DNA from: Neolentinus lepideus HHB14362 ss-1
Lineage: Eukaryota > Basidiomycota > Agaricomycetes > Gloeophyllales > Gloeophyllaceae
Assembly: GCA_001632425.1 (NCBI GenBank)
Contig: KV425639.1
Location: 48,492-112,491, forward strand
DNA length: 64,000 nucleotides
Reading direction: 5' to 3'
The notes below the pieces were generated by a model. That model had not been told where the DNA came from and ran no database searches. It saw only the letters and a program-made list of their open reading frames with translations. Shown in pieces: positions 35,591-47,074 of this stretch. The translations under genes were made by a program, and so were the position numbers. Each line of letters starts with the position of its first letter. Positions within the stretch are counted from its first letter, which is position 1.

Positions 35591-36950
35591 TCAGTCGAGT
35601 TTCCACTTGTCGAGTGCTGCTTTGACAAGCTTCGCCATGTCGTCGCGGGCCTGCTTTTTGGCGCTTTCGGTGATGCCCTCGAGCTCGTCGAGCATCGTGG
35701 GAGAGGCTTCTAGAGGGTCAAATTGCAGTACGCGGCCATCCCTTATGGGCACCGACACAAAAGCGCGCGCCGGGGCTGGCGTAGGCGGAGCATGATCAGA
35801 AGTTGACGAAGCAGAGTCTGTCCGGGTGTGTGTACGGTTATGGGATGAGGAAGACGGCTTAGATGACGATATTGGCTTCTCTGCTTGCGAGTTTGTACGA
35901 GAATGTGATGGCCCGGCCCTCGAAGAGAGGTTCTTCAGGATGGTAATGCTATTGACGCGCTTGTGACCACGACCATTGAAACCAGGGCGATTCGACGGCC
36001 CCTCCATCTTGTCGTGGCCATTCATCCCGTTCCATAGCGGGTTTGCCAGAGGTGATCCGTTGACACTGAGTAAGTGTTCCCCTTTACGCGGCCACCGCGG
36101 CGCTGGAGGGTAGACGGGCGTCTTTGGTGGCATCGACGGGTTAAATATGCTGCTGCTAGGTACTCGCGGTGTACTTGAGCCAAAAGCAACAGATTTTGAG
36201 GGTGACGCTGGGCGAGAACGGGGTAAAGGGCCGTTTGGGATAGTGGTAGTAGCAGTAGCGAAGCGAGTCGTTTTGGATGGACTGGGTGACGGTGCAAAAC
36301 TCTTAAAACGCGACTAAAAGAATAGAAGAATTTGGGCTATAGCCATGCTAAGGGAGTATAAACATACTGCGTTGGGTGTTCGTGCCATCTGAGTCTTTAG
36401 TCGCTGTGCTGTCCCTGGCCCGTTCGAAGTCCCAGCCTTTTTGCTGGGCGTTGCAAAGCCCAGTCGCGCTGGCGAGCAAGCTTCAGTTTGTGCCACGTAT
36501 TTTATAAATATACTCACCATTCTTATGCATGCGGAACGAATCAGGATCTTGCCCATGCTTCGATCCTTCAGCCCCATCGACGTCCATGTCCCACTTCCTC
36601 TTCCGCACACTCTTTGCTATCTCGTCCATCTCCGCGTTAGCTTTCTCCCCTTGCATGGCTATCATTGCTGCCTGTGGATCTCCGTTATACTTGTCCGCGA
36701 ACTCTGCCATGGCTATGTTACGCAGTTGCTTGGGTAAACGAGAGATGAGCCCCTCTGAGCGTATGCGGAACTGCTGGATGTGATCTTCCATCCATTCTTT
36801 GAACTGTCGTGTCCTGTGTTCAACTGGTATCAAATGAATAGGTTTGATGAGCGTACGAGCAATGGTAGACTAACGTTCGATGTCCAGGTTGGCGAGGAGC
36901 TGGGCCTGCTCTTCCTTGGTGTATACTCTAGTTGAATCGGGGAATTCCAT
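35591..36950 (-). CDS. Borealin-like subunit of the chromosomal passenger complex
   Basis: Adaptor that helps place Aurora B (Ipl1) and INCENP at centromeres and the spindle. Start ATG 36948-36950: MEFPDSTRVYTKEEQAQLLA, spliced to EHRTRQFKEWMEDHIQQF and IRSEGLISRLPKQLRNIAM, the conserved Nbl1/Borealin N-terminal helix that packs with survivin and INCENP. Next come an exon with ATPSKKAGTSNGPGTAQRLK, a basic Ser/Pro-rich middle, and a C-terminal domain at 35800-35591 (IRDGRVLQFDPLEASPTML, ESAKKQARDDMAKLVKAAL) like the Borealin dimerisation end. Introns near 36890-36840, 36520-36483 and 36366-36315. Roughly 330-350 residues. The start faces the neighbouring mitochondrial gene 219 bases away. Confidence 0.87.
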
Positions 36951-37169
36951 AGCAGCAAGATATGCTCTTGACTCCCCACAGTAAACGACGCGTCAAAAGG
37001 GTATAAAACCGAATATATGATTCGAAAAACACGGCGAGAAGTGACTGCTAAAGCGCGCCTGAAGTTGTGTACTGAGGCAGGCTGTACTCGTGACTGGAGT
37101 GGCAATGTAAGCTTCCCACGACTGCAGCGCTCTGGCTCGAATTAATTGCGTCCCGACTCTGTAGCCGGA

Positions 37170-37922
37170 ATGTTGTCTCTAGTCGCTCGGCGAGCAAGCA
37201 GGCCTTCGTTATACCTGCGAAGATGTGCTGCTCGGACGATATCGACAAGCCCTGTCTTGAAAAATGAAACCTCTGCTACGCCTATCCTGGGTACGGTTGC
37301 ACCACCAAAGAAACCTATTGGCGGATTCCGAGGGGGGTATGTGGTCCGTACTGGCCTTCCGAGACCTACCATCTGATGGTTACTTGTCTTTGACATATAG
37401 CATAATAGGCTTTCTGTTTGGTTTCTCGCTAGCCGCGTCTCTGGCCGCGTACAACCTGCTGGATGAGTACAGGCAGGCTTCTGCCGCATTGCAGGCTAGC
37501 GTTGCCGAGTTACAGTTGAGCACTGAGAAGGTATGGCCCACCCGTTGATCCCCATGGCCCCTACTCACCATGGTCCTGCGAAGGTGTCTGCTCATATGAG
37601 AAGAATCGAGGCTGTTGAGAAGGACCTCAAGGCGCTCTCTCAAACGTCCGCGAGTAAGGAGGAAGTGTCAAAAGTGCGAACTGAAATGAAGAAGATTTAC
37701 GACGGCTTGCACGTCGGTGAGCACATCCCGAGCCTATGCATTTATCAATAGTGTGTTCTGACATGCGTTCAGAATTCCTCGACTTGCGATCACACGTGTG
37801 GGGTATTCGTGAGTTCCTCCGCCTGGTAACATGTATTCAAGTATTCTTACCGTCTTTCCATTGTTACAGAACAAGATGTGCATGCTCTGTCAAAGAAGGA
37901 ATCCACGTCTGTCCGTATTTGA
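37170..37922 (+). CDS. Mitochondrial single-pass coiled-coil protein
   Basis: ATG 37170 opens an Arg/Ser-rich, acid-free presequence (MLSLVARRASRPSLYLRRCA, then ARTISTSPVLK), typical of mitochondrial import. After PPKKPIGGFRGG an intron (37337-37400) joins IIGFLFGFSLAASLAAYNLL, one membrane segment, followed by a long heptad-rich helix (YRQASAALQASVAELQLSTEK, then AHMRRIEAVEKDLKALSQT, EEVSKVRTEMKKIYDGLHV). Two short exons finish the protein, ending KKESTSVRI and TGA at 37920-37922. About 170 residues. The layout fits an inner-membrane protein with a soluble coiled coil. I do not know its specific function. Confidence 0.78.
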
Positions 37923-38866
37923 TAGAGCAATTTCATCTGCGGGGCGCCTCCACTTCCTCCCATCCTATGCTCATTCGTCGTGGAAATCGTACATGCTCGA
38001 GTGGAAGGTACCATCATGTCTACACCTTCAGGGTGACTTGAAAATATGCTCTGTGCAAGGTGCTACAGGCTCGCGCTAGCTCGCACTGAGGCTACTGTTT
38101 GGAACCTATGATGGGGATCTAGTAACGTTAAATCGCTATTTTTCAGTCTCAAATCTTTGTCCGAATACGGTCATGCCGAGCTGTCACAATGCGCTGATTA
38201 GGGTAGTTGACTCTGTAGAGTCCTCGACTCTTCGTTTAAGGTCGGCTAACACTTGGTTAATTGCCGCCGAACGCTCAAGCCGTGTGGGGGTGACCAAATC
38301 AGATGGTCGTTGTCTACCTGCAGCTTGCGCGCGCGGAAGTCGTTTCGGTTTACATATCCTTTCCCCTTTTCTTATCAAAATCGATCAACTGGTCCAACCA
38401 CCTGGCTGACAACCAGTTTAGAAAAGAGTAGAAAAGAGATTCAACGGGAAGTCATCCGTTCTTTTGATGATGGAAACGGGACCTGCGTTGTGTCTTCTTG
38501 TTTCCCTCGTCCAACAGGTACCGATGTCCAATCAGCGTTGATCCAGACCGGAACGATGTCGTGGCCCTTGCCTTTTCGGGACGATCATGTCTGATACTCC
38601 ATGGGTAAGCATTGTAGCGGGAGTCAATATAAGACTGATGCTACTCAACACTCACCAGGTTACTGAGGGCACGTGTACTGTTACCGTCGATCTTCCTGCC
38701 ATGTACCGAGGCCGCACACTGACGCGGAAGATGAACGTAACCGCCAACAGGTAACAACCTGACTGTGACGACTTTATGCCCGGCAACATCTTGGCAACGA
38801 AGAATGTCCGTATGGAATATATCATGCGGGATGGCCTCGAGCGGCCCGGACGTTGCGTTTGCTCGT
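37923..38866. other. Intergenic stretch, one possible small exon
   Basis: Mostly without signal. On the + strand ATG 38588 (MSDTPW) can splice (GTAAGC to CTCACCAG) into TEGTCTVTVDLPAMYRGRTL and TRKMNVTANR followed by a GTAACA donor, which looks coding-like. No further exon or family was found, so I do not call a gene. Confidence 0.4.
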
Positions 38867-39019
38867 TATAAAGGATAGGAGCGCACCAGTCTTTGATACC
38901 TTCCCCTCGCATCCCTCTTTTTGTGTACCAGCTTGGCCTGGTTCTTGGTTGTTTCAAGTTCTTCAGTGAGTCTGCATTATTGCGATGAGATGAAGCGTCG
39001 ATCTAACCTGACGTTGCAG
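38867..39019 (+). promoter_or_regulatory. TATA box and 5'-UTR intron of the secreted-protein gene
   Basis: TATAAAGG at 38867-38874 is followed by a pyrimidine-rich leader. An apparent intron within the 5' UTR runs from GTGAGT at 38966 to TTGCAG at 39019, with CTAACCTGAC as a branch site. The ATG is at 39109. This is the usual layout of a strongly expressed basidiomycete gene. Confidence 0.5.
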
Positions 39020-39108
39020 ATTTGCTTGTCGCTGGCGGGGCCATTCATTTTTGACTACCAACTTTCATTTGATACAACAACATCATTTTCTTGCAAATTC
39101 TTCTCACA

Positions 39109-40399
39109 ATGCTCTCTGCCAAGTCCATCGTTCTTGCCCTCGCCGTCTGTGCTTATTCTTTGCCTATTAGGCGCGAGGTTCCTCAAGGTACGTTTGTCTA
39201 ATCTACTTTTAGGGGATGTACACAAGCCTGACGGTTCTATCAGAGCACTCTCACGAAGCCATCGTTCGGACTGTACGTACAAGCTTGAACGTCAACAACC
39301 CCGCCCAAATCCAGGACCCTGTTTTTGCTTTACTCGGAAATGCTGCTGCCGCGACTGGCCAGGGCCAGATCACTGTAAGTTACACTCGTACCACCAGTTC
39401 ATCTTGGAATTCATACGTATTTTGTCACCAGGACACGGACTGCTTGCAGCAAGCGGTTGCAGACCAGGCGTTTACCAACGCTAAGGCTGCTGGCGATGTT
39501 GATGGCATGGTCAACGCCCTTATCTTCCGTGCCCTCGAGCGGAACAGTGCTTCTGTCGGTGGTACAACTGCCCAATGTACGAGCATCCAGGCCGTGAATC
39601 CCGAGATTGCTGCCATCCAGCAGCATCAGGATCCTGCGTCCTCGGGCGCTGCCGCTACGAACAAGGCCATCACCCTCGAGCTTGCTAAACAGATTGCCTC
39701 TGTTGGCGGTGACCCCCAGCTTGCGCTCCAGGCCGGCACCTTCGCTCCTGGCCAAATTGGTGATCCCACTGCCAAGGGTAACACTTGTGATGACGCGAAC
39801 GATGCCCAGGGCTGCATCTTTTCGCAGAACCTCATCGTTGATGATGCTACTGCCGATGAGATCAACGCTGCCGTTGCTGGCATCTCATCTGGCTCCACGG
39901 ATACTGCTTCGTCCACGACTGGAAGCGATGCTGCCGCTGCCACGTCGGCTGCTGCCGCTGCTGTTACCGACACTGCGGTTGCTACCTCTACGTCTGCCGC
40001 GTATGTCCAGTCCCTCATCGACTGCTGAGCTCATACTGACGCCATATGCAGGGCTGTGGCAACCTCTGCTGCTGCTGCTTCTACCTCTGCTACTTCTACT
40101 GGTAGCAACCTGCAGACGTTCACTGGTGCCCGTGAGTATATTAAGTCACTTGGTGACTGACTTGGTGACTGATTTTCGGTATTATAGTCGGTGGAGTCAC
40201 TGCTCCTGCGGTTACGGCTGGTGGCCGTGGCTTCGTCGTTGCGAACAACGACGACTTCCTGAACCTTGCTGCTGCTCTCGGCCGTTCCTGCGATGTTCAG
40301 CACAACCAGTGCGCTAACGCCGCCAACCAGGGTGGTCAGACCTTCACCGTCGGTGACTGCGACCAGCAGGACACTCAGTGCCGTGCTGCGGGCAACTAA
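39109..40399 (+). CDS. Secreted Ala/Ser/Thr-rich protein with conserved Cys-rich end
   Basis: Start ATG 39109: signal peptide MLSAKSIVLALAVCAYSLPI and a likely Kex2-type RRE site. Short exons lead to a large one (39432-40002) with TDCLQQAVADQAFTNAKAAG, CTSIQAVNPEIAAIQQHQD and CDDANDAQGCIFSQNLIVDD. A run of Ala/Ser/Thr residues, likely O-glycosylated, follows, interrupted by introns at about 40003-40052 and 40132-40188. The final block GFVVANNDDFLNLAAALGRS, CDVQHNQCANAAN, GDCDQQDTQCRAAGN has paired cysteines. From memory such ends recur in fungal secreted or cell-wall proteins of unknown function. About 365 residues, TAA at 40397-40399. The low-complexity middle makes exact splice sites there less certain. 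Confidence 0.8.
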
Positions 40400-40732
40400 T
40401 GATATCTTGACTAAGGATTTTCGCATGTCGTTTGAAGATGGCCAGTTTCATCCACAGACCATACGTGATGGTTTATTGTATCACTTTTTATATATATTGG
40501 TTGTCATTACACCCAGCGTTTGCAATTGAATCAACTTGCCAATCATCCGTCGTGTTGTATCGTGGGAATCCGAGGAAGCCTGGCCACAATGGATTGACTT
40601 CAGTTGAAGTGGCGTTGCTGCCAACACCCGGGATGGCGTCCTGCAGCTAAACAAGCTTGGGTCGCTTATTCTGTGACTATTACAATACCCTTTCCTTGCG
40701 TCTACACCTTGTCTGCTCCAACTGAAAGCCCT
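40400..40732. other. Intergenic stretch
   Basis: About 330 bases between two + strand secreted-protein genes. It should hold a 3' UTR and a promoter; no specific element recognised. Confidence 0.45.
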
Positions 40733-43116
40733 ATGCACACTTTCATGAGGTCTCTATGTTGCTTGCTTCAAGCAGCAGCAGTTCTTGCTGTCAGCGTCGC
40801 GGACATCCAAGGTGCCGCATTTCAATCTCCACTGAAGAATAAAGTCGTTCACGACGTTAGAGGCGTCGTGACTGCAAAGGTGTGAGGGAATTAGACTGCT
40901 TAATCCTGTACGCTCATCCTCCGCAGGGACCCCGCGGCTTCTGGATCTCTGGGCCGTCTGCCAATGACAGCCGAGTTTCTAATGGACTAAACGTGTTCAC
41001 CAAGTCTGCCTCAATTCTGCGACAAGTTAAGGTTGGCGATGATATATCACTCAGCGGACGAGTCGTAGAATACCGCTCTTCCTTCAAGCCCAACGACCTT
41101 TTCTTGACTCAGCTCAGTACTCCTTCCAGCCTCATGGTCTTGTCCTCGGGCAATACCATCAAGCCTGTCGTTCTCGGAGTGGACAGAAGTCCTCCGACTC
41201 AGCAATTATCAGCGTTAGATTTGACTGGCGACTTAGATGGATATCTGTCTGTTCCCAACAATCAGAGTCAGCTCGAAGTGTCGAATGCTACACTACAACC
41301 CGATCTTTTTGGTCTCGACTTCTGGGAAAGCCTGGAGGGACAGCTGGTCGTGGTGAATAAGCCGACTGCACTCAACTACCCGACAAGATTCAACGAGTTA
41401 TGGGTGCATGGTGACTGGCCTGTAACAGGTAAGAACAAGCGCGGCGGCTTAACTGTCACTTTCGGTGCGTGATGTCATCGCGCATATAATCACATGGCCG
41501 TGAACGTCGTGTAGGACCAAATGGGTATCCCGACGCGAATCCTGAAGCTATCCTCATCGGTAAACCGCTAGATGACACAAAGAACCCGCCCGTGACTGTA
41601 GGAACGACACTGTCAAACATAGTTGGCGTAGTCACGTATCAGTGCGTTATGGTCATAATCCGCAGGACTTGAGCTTACGGGTTCGTGCTTCGAATGCAGA
41701 TACGGCTACTACTCCATCCTACCGCTCACCGCACCTACGGTCGTTAGCACTCCTGATTATACCATTCCAGCGACAAGTTTCGTACCGCGTGACGACTCTT
41801 GCGAATTAGTGATGGCCGATTACAATGTACGTAGACTTATTTTGCCCCAGATTTGGCGCAGCTCATGTTTGGATATTCAGATTGAAAATATGGGTCCCAG
41901 GTCACATCATCTTCCTATCATCGCAGAACATATTGTCGAGTCACTTGGTCTACCGGATTTGCTTTTCCTCCAAGAAATCCAGGATGACTCAGGCGCAAAG
42001 GATGATGGGACCGTGTCGGCCAATTTGACACTCACTAGGCTTGTCAATGCAATCGCTGATGCCAGTGGTGGAGTGGAATACCGGTTTATCGATGTCGATC
42101 CCAAGAACAATGAAGATGGCGGTCAACCTGGTGGAAATATACGAGTGGCCTACTTGTATGTTCCGCTTGGACGTAGAGATATCAGATTCAGCCTGACGAT
42201 CGTATCGTAGATATCGCCCACAGAAGATCCGCCTTCTTCCTGGGTCGCCTGCAGGACATGCTCTTGATCCTTCAAAGCCATTCTTGGACTCTACGAAGAA
42301 TGTAGCTCTTACGTGCGTAATTTCTGAATCATCATTCAGTTACCCCGTTAAATATTGCGTTCTGCTGTAGATTCAATCCAGGCAGGATCGATCCCTCGAA
42401 TGACGTCTGGATCGAAGCGAGGAAGCCCCTTGCTGTTGCGTGGCAGACCTCTTCAGGAGATCGATTCTATACTGTCGATGTACATTTCTCATCTAAGCGT
42501 GGCAGTACATCCTCCCATGGTAGTGCCAGAACACCTGTCAACGGTCGTGTTGAAATAAGGGCTAAACAGGCCAACATGACTGCGGTATGCCCCACACGTG
42601 CATCATCGACGTCGTAATACACTCATTCTATGACAGAACTTCGTCAGGAATATTCTCGATCTTGATCCCTCCGCAAATGTCGTCGTAGCAGGAGACTTCA
42701 ACGAGTATACTCAGACTCGCTCGGTCTATAACGGCTTGGCAGAGGTCCTTCACGACATCGACGAAATCTCCAATGTCGACCCTGTCGAGAGATACACCTA
42801 CGTGTACGATCAGAACACGCAACAAATTGACCACATCTTTGTCTCCAACGCGATTAAGAACCGAGGGACGGACGTCGAACATGTGCATGTCAACAACTGG
42901 GCACCCTTGTTGAAGGACAGAGCGAGCGATCACGATCCGAGTGTTTTTCGGGTTAAAATATGCGGTATGTTCCCCCAGCTCCGACGCTTCTTCATTTACA
43001 TGGTGCTTACGCTTGTTCTAGACGCAGCGTCTCATCCTGCTACTCCCCATCATCTTGTTCAAATTCCGTATGTTCTGGATGTTTTCTTGAGGCTGTATAG
43101 GAACCTGCTTGGGTAA
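40733..43116 (+). CDS. Secreted endonuclease/exonuclease/phosphatase-family nuclease
   Basis: Start ATG 40733 with signal peptide (MHTFMRSLCCLLQAAAVLAV). The N-terminal third is a beta-rich OB-like part (VHDVRGVVTAK, GPRGFWISGPS, VKVGDDISLSGRVVEY). The EEP catalytic fold follows with its motifs in order: MADYN with IENMG, LLFLQEIQDD (Gln-Glu metal site), VVVAGDFNEYT (GDFN), QQIDHIFVS and DRASDHDPSVF (SDH). This matches extracellular DNase-like proteins of fungi and bacteria. About ten exons; the last intron (about 42967-43020) leads to an Ala/Pro tail ending RLYRNLLG at 43116. All catalytic motifs are intact, so an active secreted nuclease or phosphodiesterase is expected. Confidence 0.87.
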
Positions 43117-43346
43117 AGAGCTTAGATGACCGAAGAACTTATGTAGTATATTTCCTATATTTAGTGTTGCCATGTATTATATTGTATCATAGCTGACGTA
43201 CCTCGCAATGTTATACTGTATGAAAGATGTTGTTTGCGTTCATCAGAGGACTGCATTCTGAGACTATGTTCTTCCCATCTCATCGTCAGCTGAACACAAC
43301 CATCATCCAAATCAGTCGGACAAATTCAGATAATTAGCTTGCCTTG

Positions 43347-44627
43347 ATGTCTTCAGAGAAGCCAAGCCTTAACCGTCTCTTCCCACATCTGACGAGGGAG
43401 GATGTCCTTGCCTTTCAGTTCTCCTCTTGGTACCCCAAGTTCCGTCAAATCAGTATCAAATCCACCATTGTAAGACCTTTGACCGAGGAGTTCTGTGAAT
43501 ACCTTGATTCCGACGGCGTATTTTTGCCTGTAGGATCGGAGGATCAGTGAGTGATAGCAGCGTTGCACAATGAACTGAAATAAACCGACGATCTATCGCA
43601 TAGGCAGGCATCTAGCAGCCTCAGTAATGATGAGGACGATGAGGACAGCGATGAATCTGACTCGGCCACGAAATACGCCTTCCCTGAGCTAGATGCACAG
43701 ATACGACAGGCTATCGCAGATTACGGGGGTGTCTTCCCAAAACTGAACTTTTCGTCTCCGAGAGTAAGAATCCCCGGTCGACTATACAGCTCGCAACTTA
43801 AGGTCCCATCTACAGGATGCATCCTGGATCCTCCCGGCTGGCTCTCCCATGAAATGCACATCACCCGCCGATGTGTACATGCTCCTCAAATCATCGGACT
43901 TCATATCTCACGATCTAGACGAAGATAATGTTTTCGAGGGCTGCGAGCCGTTTCCAGAGTCGCAATCACCACAATATGAACTTGAATTGATCTTGCGGAA
44001 GTGGTACCCCATCGATCCCAGCCGGGAGCTGCGATGTTTTGTGCGACAAGGGCGATTAATTGGTTCGTACGGTCATCATTGTTCTTCTGTAAGTTACGTT
44101 GAACATCACCCGCGGCGTGCGTTAGGGGTTTCACAAAGAGACACCAACTACTATGAGTACCTCAACGAGCCCGATACTTCGCGACGCATCCTCGCTTCCG
44201 TTCGAGAATTCTGGGAATACCACATCAAAGACAAGTGGAACGGATGCCCTGACTGTCAGTAATATTCGACTTACATCCATCATGTTCCACTGACTTAGCG
44301 TGCGCATTCCACATAGACGTTTTTGACATCCTCTTAACACGAGACCTATCGCGAGCGCACATCCTCGACTTCAACCCATACGCACCACGGACAGACTCCT
44401 TGCTCTTCACCTATGAAGACCTTCAGCAGGTGATGTCTGGCTCGAGTTCGGAGACGCCTCAGCTGCGAGTCATCAACTCACGGTCTCATCTTGCTGCTAC
44501 TCGCAATGCACCTGCTTATCAGCACAATATGTTACCACTGGAGGCCCTTCAAATGAGCAACGATCTCGACATTGGCGCCTTCGCCAGTAAGTGGGAGGAA
44601 GAGATCAAGAAGACACTGGAGGATTGA
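43347..44627 (+). CDS. CDC123: CDC123 (D123 family), eIF2 assembly factor
   Basis: ATP-grasp-like chaperone that helps assemble the eIF2 translation initiation complex and so cell-cycle entry. ATG 43347 (MSSEKPSLNRLFPHLTRED). The first exon holds FQFSSWYPKF and STIVRPLTEEFCEYL. The second has an acidic stretch (DEDDEDSDESD), FPELDAQIRQAI and GGVFPKLNFSSP. The third reads SWILPAGSPMKCTSPADVY, MLLKSSDFISHDL, LILRKWYPIDPSRELRCFVR. The fourth begins GVSQRDTNYYEYL and, across the last intron, continues YVFDILLTRD then AHILDFNPYAPRTDSLLFTY. The ATP-grasp motifs (Lys, RELRCFV, DFNP) are intact. End at 44627. Confidence 0.94.
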
Positions 44628-44860
44628 TACATGCAAGTGTTGCATTGCCTGTTGTGCTGCGCAGAATTCTCTACTTTTGGCCAGACACATGGAACAGACG
44701 AGTAATAAAGCCGGTTCAAATTATTCAGGGTGTACGCGGAAAATCTACAATTTTAAGTACAAGTAATCCAATGTCGTGGATCCATCCACCACTATCGAAT
44801 CAGTAATGCCAACAGATGCAAATGCGAGTACGATAACAATTGGCGAACAGAGGGACCCAT

Positions 44861-46517
44861 TTACTTGTCAACCTCGATGCCAGAGTCGCTCTCGCAGTTG
44901 CCAGAGTACATGGGCCGGCCGGCAGCAAGACCTTGCGCGTTCTTGTAGAAGACTACGTTGCCCTCGTCCTCGACAAACTTGCACTCCTTGTAGATCCGGT
45001 ACACCTCTGACCAACCGCCAGGGCGTCCTTGCAGCTTGAGACCTGCGCTTTCCAGTCTCCTGCGCAGCGCGTAAGTCGCCTCCCACGCGTTGTAGTGAGG
45101 AATTTTGCTCGAGACGTGGTGGAGGACATGGGTTTCCGAGATACCGTGAGTGAGGTGACCACCAAGGAAGCCCATGATCCTGCCGCAGTCGCCCAGGAGC
45201 TTACGGTCAAGGGTCGCGAGAGCGCCACGGGGAAAAGTGAACTCAGGTGCACGGTAGTGAGGCAGGAGGGGGTCGGTGTGTTGCAGGAAAGTAATCAGCA
45301 CAAGCCAGTGGTTCACCCTGAATGACTTGTTAGATCAATCCAATGAAAGGCTAGTAGATACTGACCACAAGTAAGGTACAAGGTACAAGCGGGCCACATC
45401 GGCGAAACCGAAGTGCTGGATGGCTGCAATGACACCACCCAACCAGATGACTATGCCAATGTCGGAAAGGACGATCTGCCCATATTGGTGAGGCCTGAAC
45501 ATCGCGGCCTTGGGGTTAAAATCTATATTTTTCAGAATAAGTGCGTAAGACAGAAGATGCATTGCGCTACTGACGATTACTGTATCTAGGATAGCGCTTC
45601 TGGCCAGATGCGTTCCTGATGAGATACATTGGCCATCCAGCGAGCTATCAAGGCACATCAGCACGGCACATGCATGTGTACCGCGATCGAGTCGGGCTCA
45701 CCAAATAGCTGGCCGCGCCAATAGTAGCTCCAATAGGCGAATCGCCTAAGGCGTCCCAAAGCTCCTTCTTAACTTCGTCCGAAATACTGGCACCCAATAT
45801 ATCTTCCTTAGTGGGGTCGAAGGGAGGCAAACCTAGCTCCGAGCGAGTCTTGGGCACGAAGACCTGGTCCTCAGTCATATGACCGGTTGATGCATGGTGC
45901 TTCGCGTGCGTAATCCTCCATGAATGATAAGGCACTCCAAGTCTGGATACCGAATAAGTCCCAATTTGGATTTATATGTCGATCATCCGAAGAAAACGCG
46001 GAAACATACCCGGAGTGTAGGACCCATCCCACCAGGTTATTGAGGGTCTTGGATTCGGAGAAGGCTTGATGGCCGCATTCGTGGGCGAGAACCCACAGAC
46101 CGGTCATGACCAACCCGACAGCAAACCCGTACAACGACCAGAGCGTGAAACGAGCGAAGCTGTAGAGGGATGGGTGGGGCAGAGACAGTTGCTCCGGGTT
46201 GATGAACGCGTCCAAGTAGGACGTGGTCTTGTAGATCCCAGCAACGAGGACGAAGTCATAGACCCTGGATCAAATAGTGAGCTCCCGCAGTCACTGACAC
46301 GTAAGTGGCAGTATGCACTCACACATAGCTGAAGGACCGAATAGCGGACCTCTTGAAGCAGTGAGAGCTGATTGGACGTGTCAGAACACTAATTGCACTG
46401 CATAGATGCCAGCACTCACGGAATCGCAGAAAGCAAGTCCTTGACCGACAAGTCAGGGATAGCACACGGAGTCTGCTCGACAACAGTGACCCCAGATTTT
46501 GGAGAGTCGACAGCCAT
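44861..46517 (-). CDS. Delta-12-type fatty acid desaturase
   Basis: ER membrane di-iron enzyme making linoleic from oleic acyl chains. ATG 46515-46517 (MAVDSPKSGVTVVEQTPCAI). The three histidine boxes are present: HECGHQAF, HAKHHAST (with VPYHSWRITHAKHH) and HVLHHVSSKIPHYNAWEAT. Four hydrophobic segments lie in the usual places (for example FTLWSLYGFAVGLVMTGLWV, IGIVIWLGGVIAAI). Seven introns or so, including a small exon near 45640-45580 (AGWPMYLIRNASGQKRYPRY). The end EGNVVFYKNAQGLAAGRP and a polar tail close at 44861. It could also be a delta-15 or bifunctional relative; the family resemblance to fungal omega-6 desaturases is strong. Confidence 0.92.
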
Positions 46518-47074
46518 GCTGGACTCTATCTATGCGTCTAGGCCGGAAGGAACGACAAAGAAAAGAGGCAGCAAGGGCCTCCGCGTCTAGAGAGAATAAA
46601 ACCAAGGACGGAGTGCAAGCTGGTCAGGCCTCAGGCGCCACGATCTTATATTTTGGGGTAGAACAGCGCCCGGCATGCACCGGATCCAGTTCTTGGGGTT
46701 TCACACGCGTTTGGCAATCTAGTGCTCTATAATATGTGGAATCCGAAGTAGTAACCTGATGCTGGACGACCGTCGCAAAGCTCCAGCTTCAGGACTCTAT
46801 TGTTTCAGGAATTCGTTCTCGAGCTCGAGTTGGACCACACCAACAACGTCGTATCGTAACAGAGGTCCGGAGCCGCGCCCTAGCCGTGATAATGTTCCGA
46901 GACAACATAGAGAGCGCCTATTGCCAGTACAAATGTTCGTAGTTATCAAGCAAACACGATGCTAAATAGGTTATGATGAGCAGGTAAGATGCAGGGGCAT
47001 GGTGATAGATGAATGAACGATTCCAACAGAGGCGAGGCTTCGTGAAAATGGCGGTTTCCACGACGTTTACATAG
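46518..47074. other. Intergenic stretch
   Basis: About 560 bases between two minus-strand genes. It must carry the desaturase promoter and the kinase 3' UTR. No gene or clear element seen. Confidence 0.45.

Noticed and set aside
39607..40317. 236-codon plus-strand frame inside the secreted-protein gene
   Set aside because: Leu/Pro/Arg-rich frame shift of the Ala/Ser/Thr-rich coding region; the annotated frame has signal peptide and conserved cysteines.
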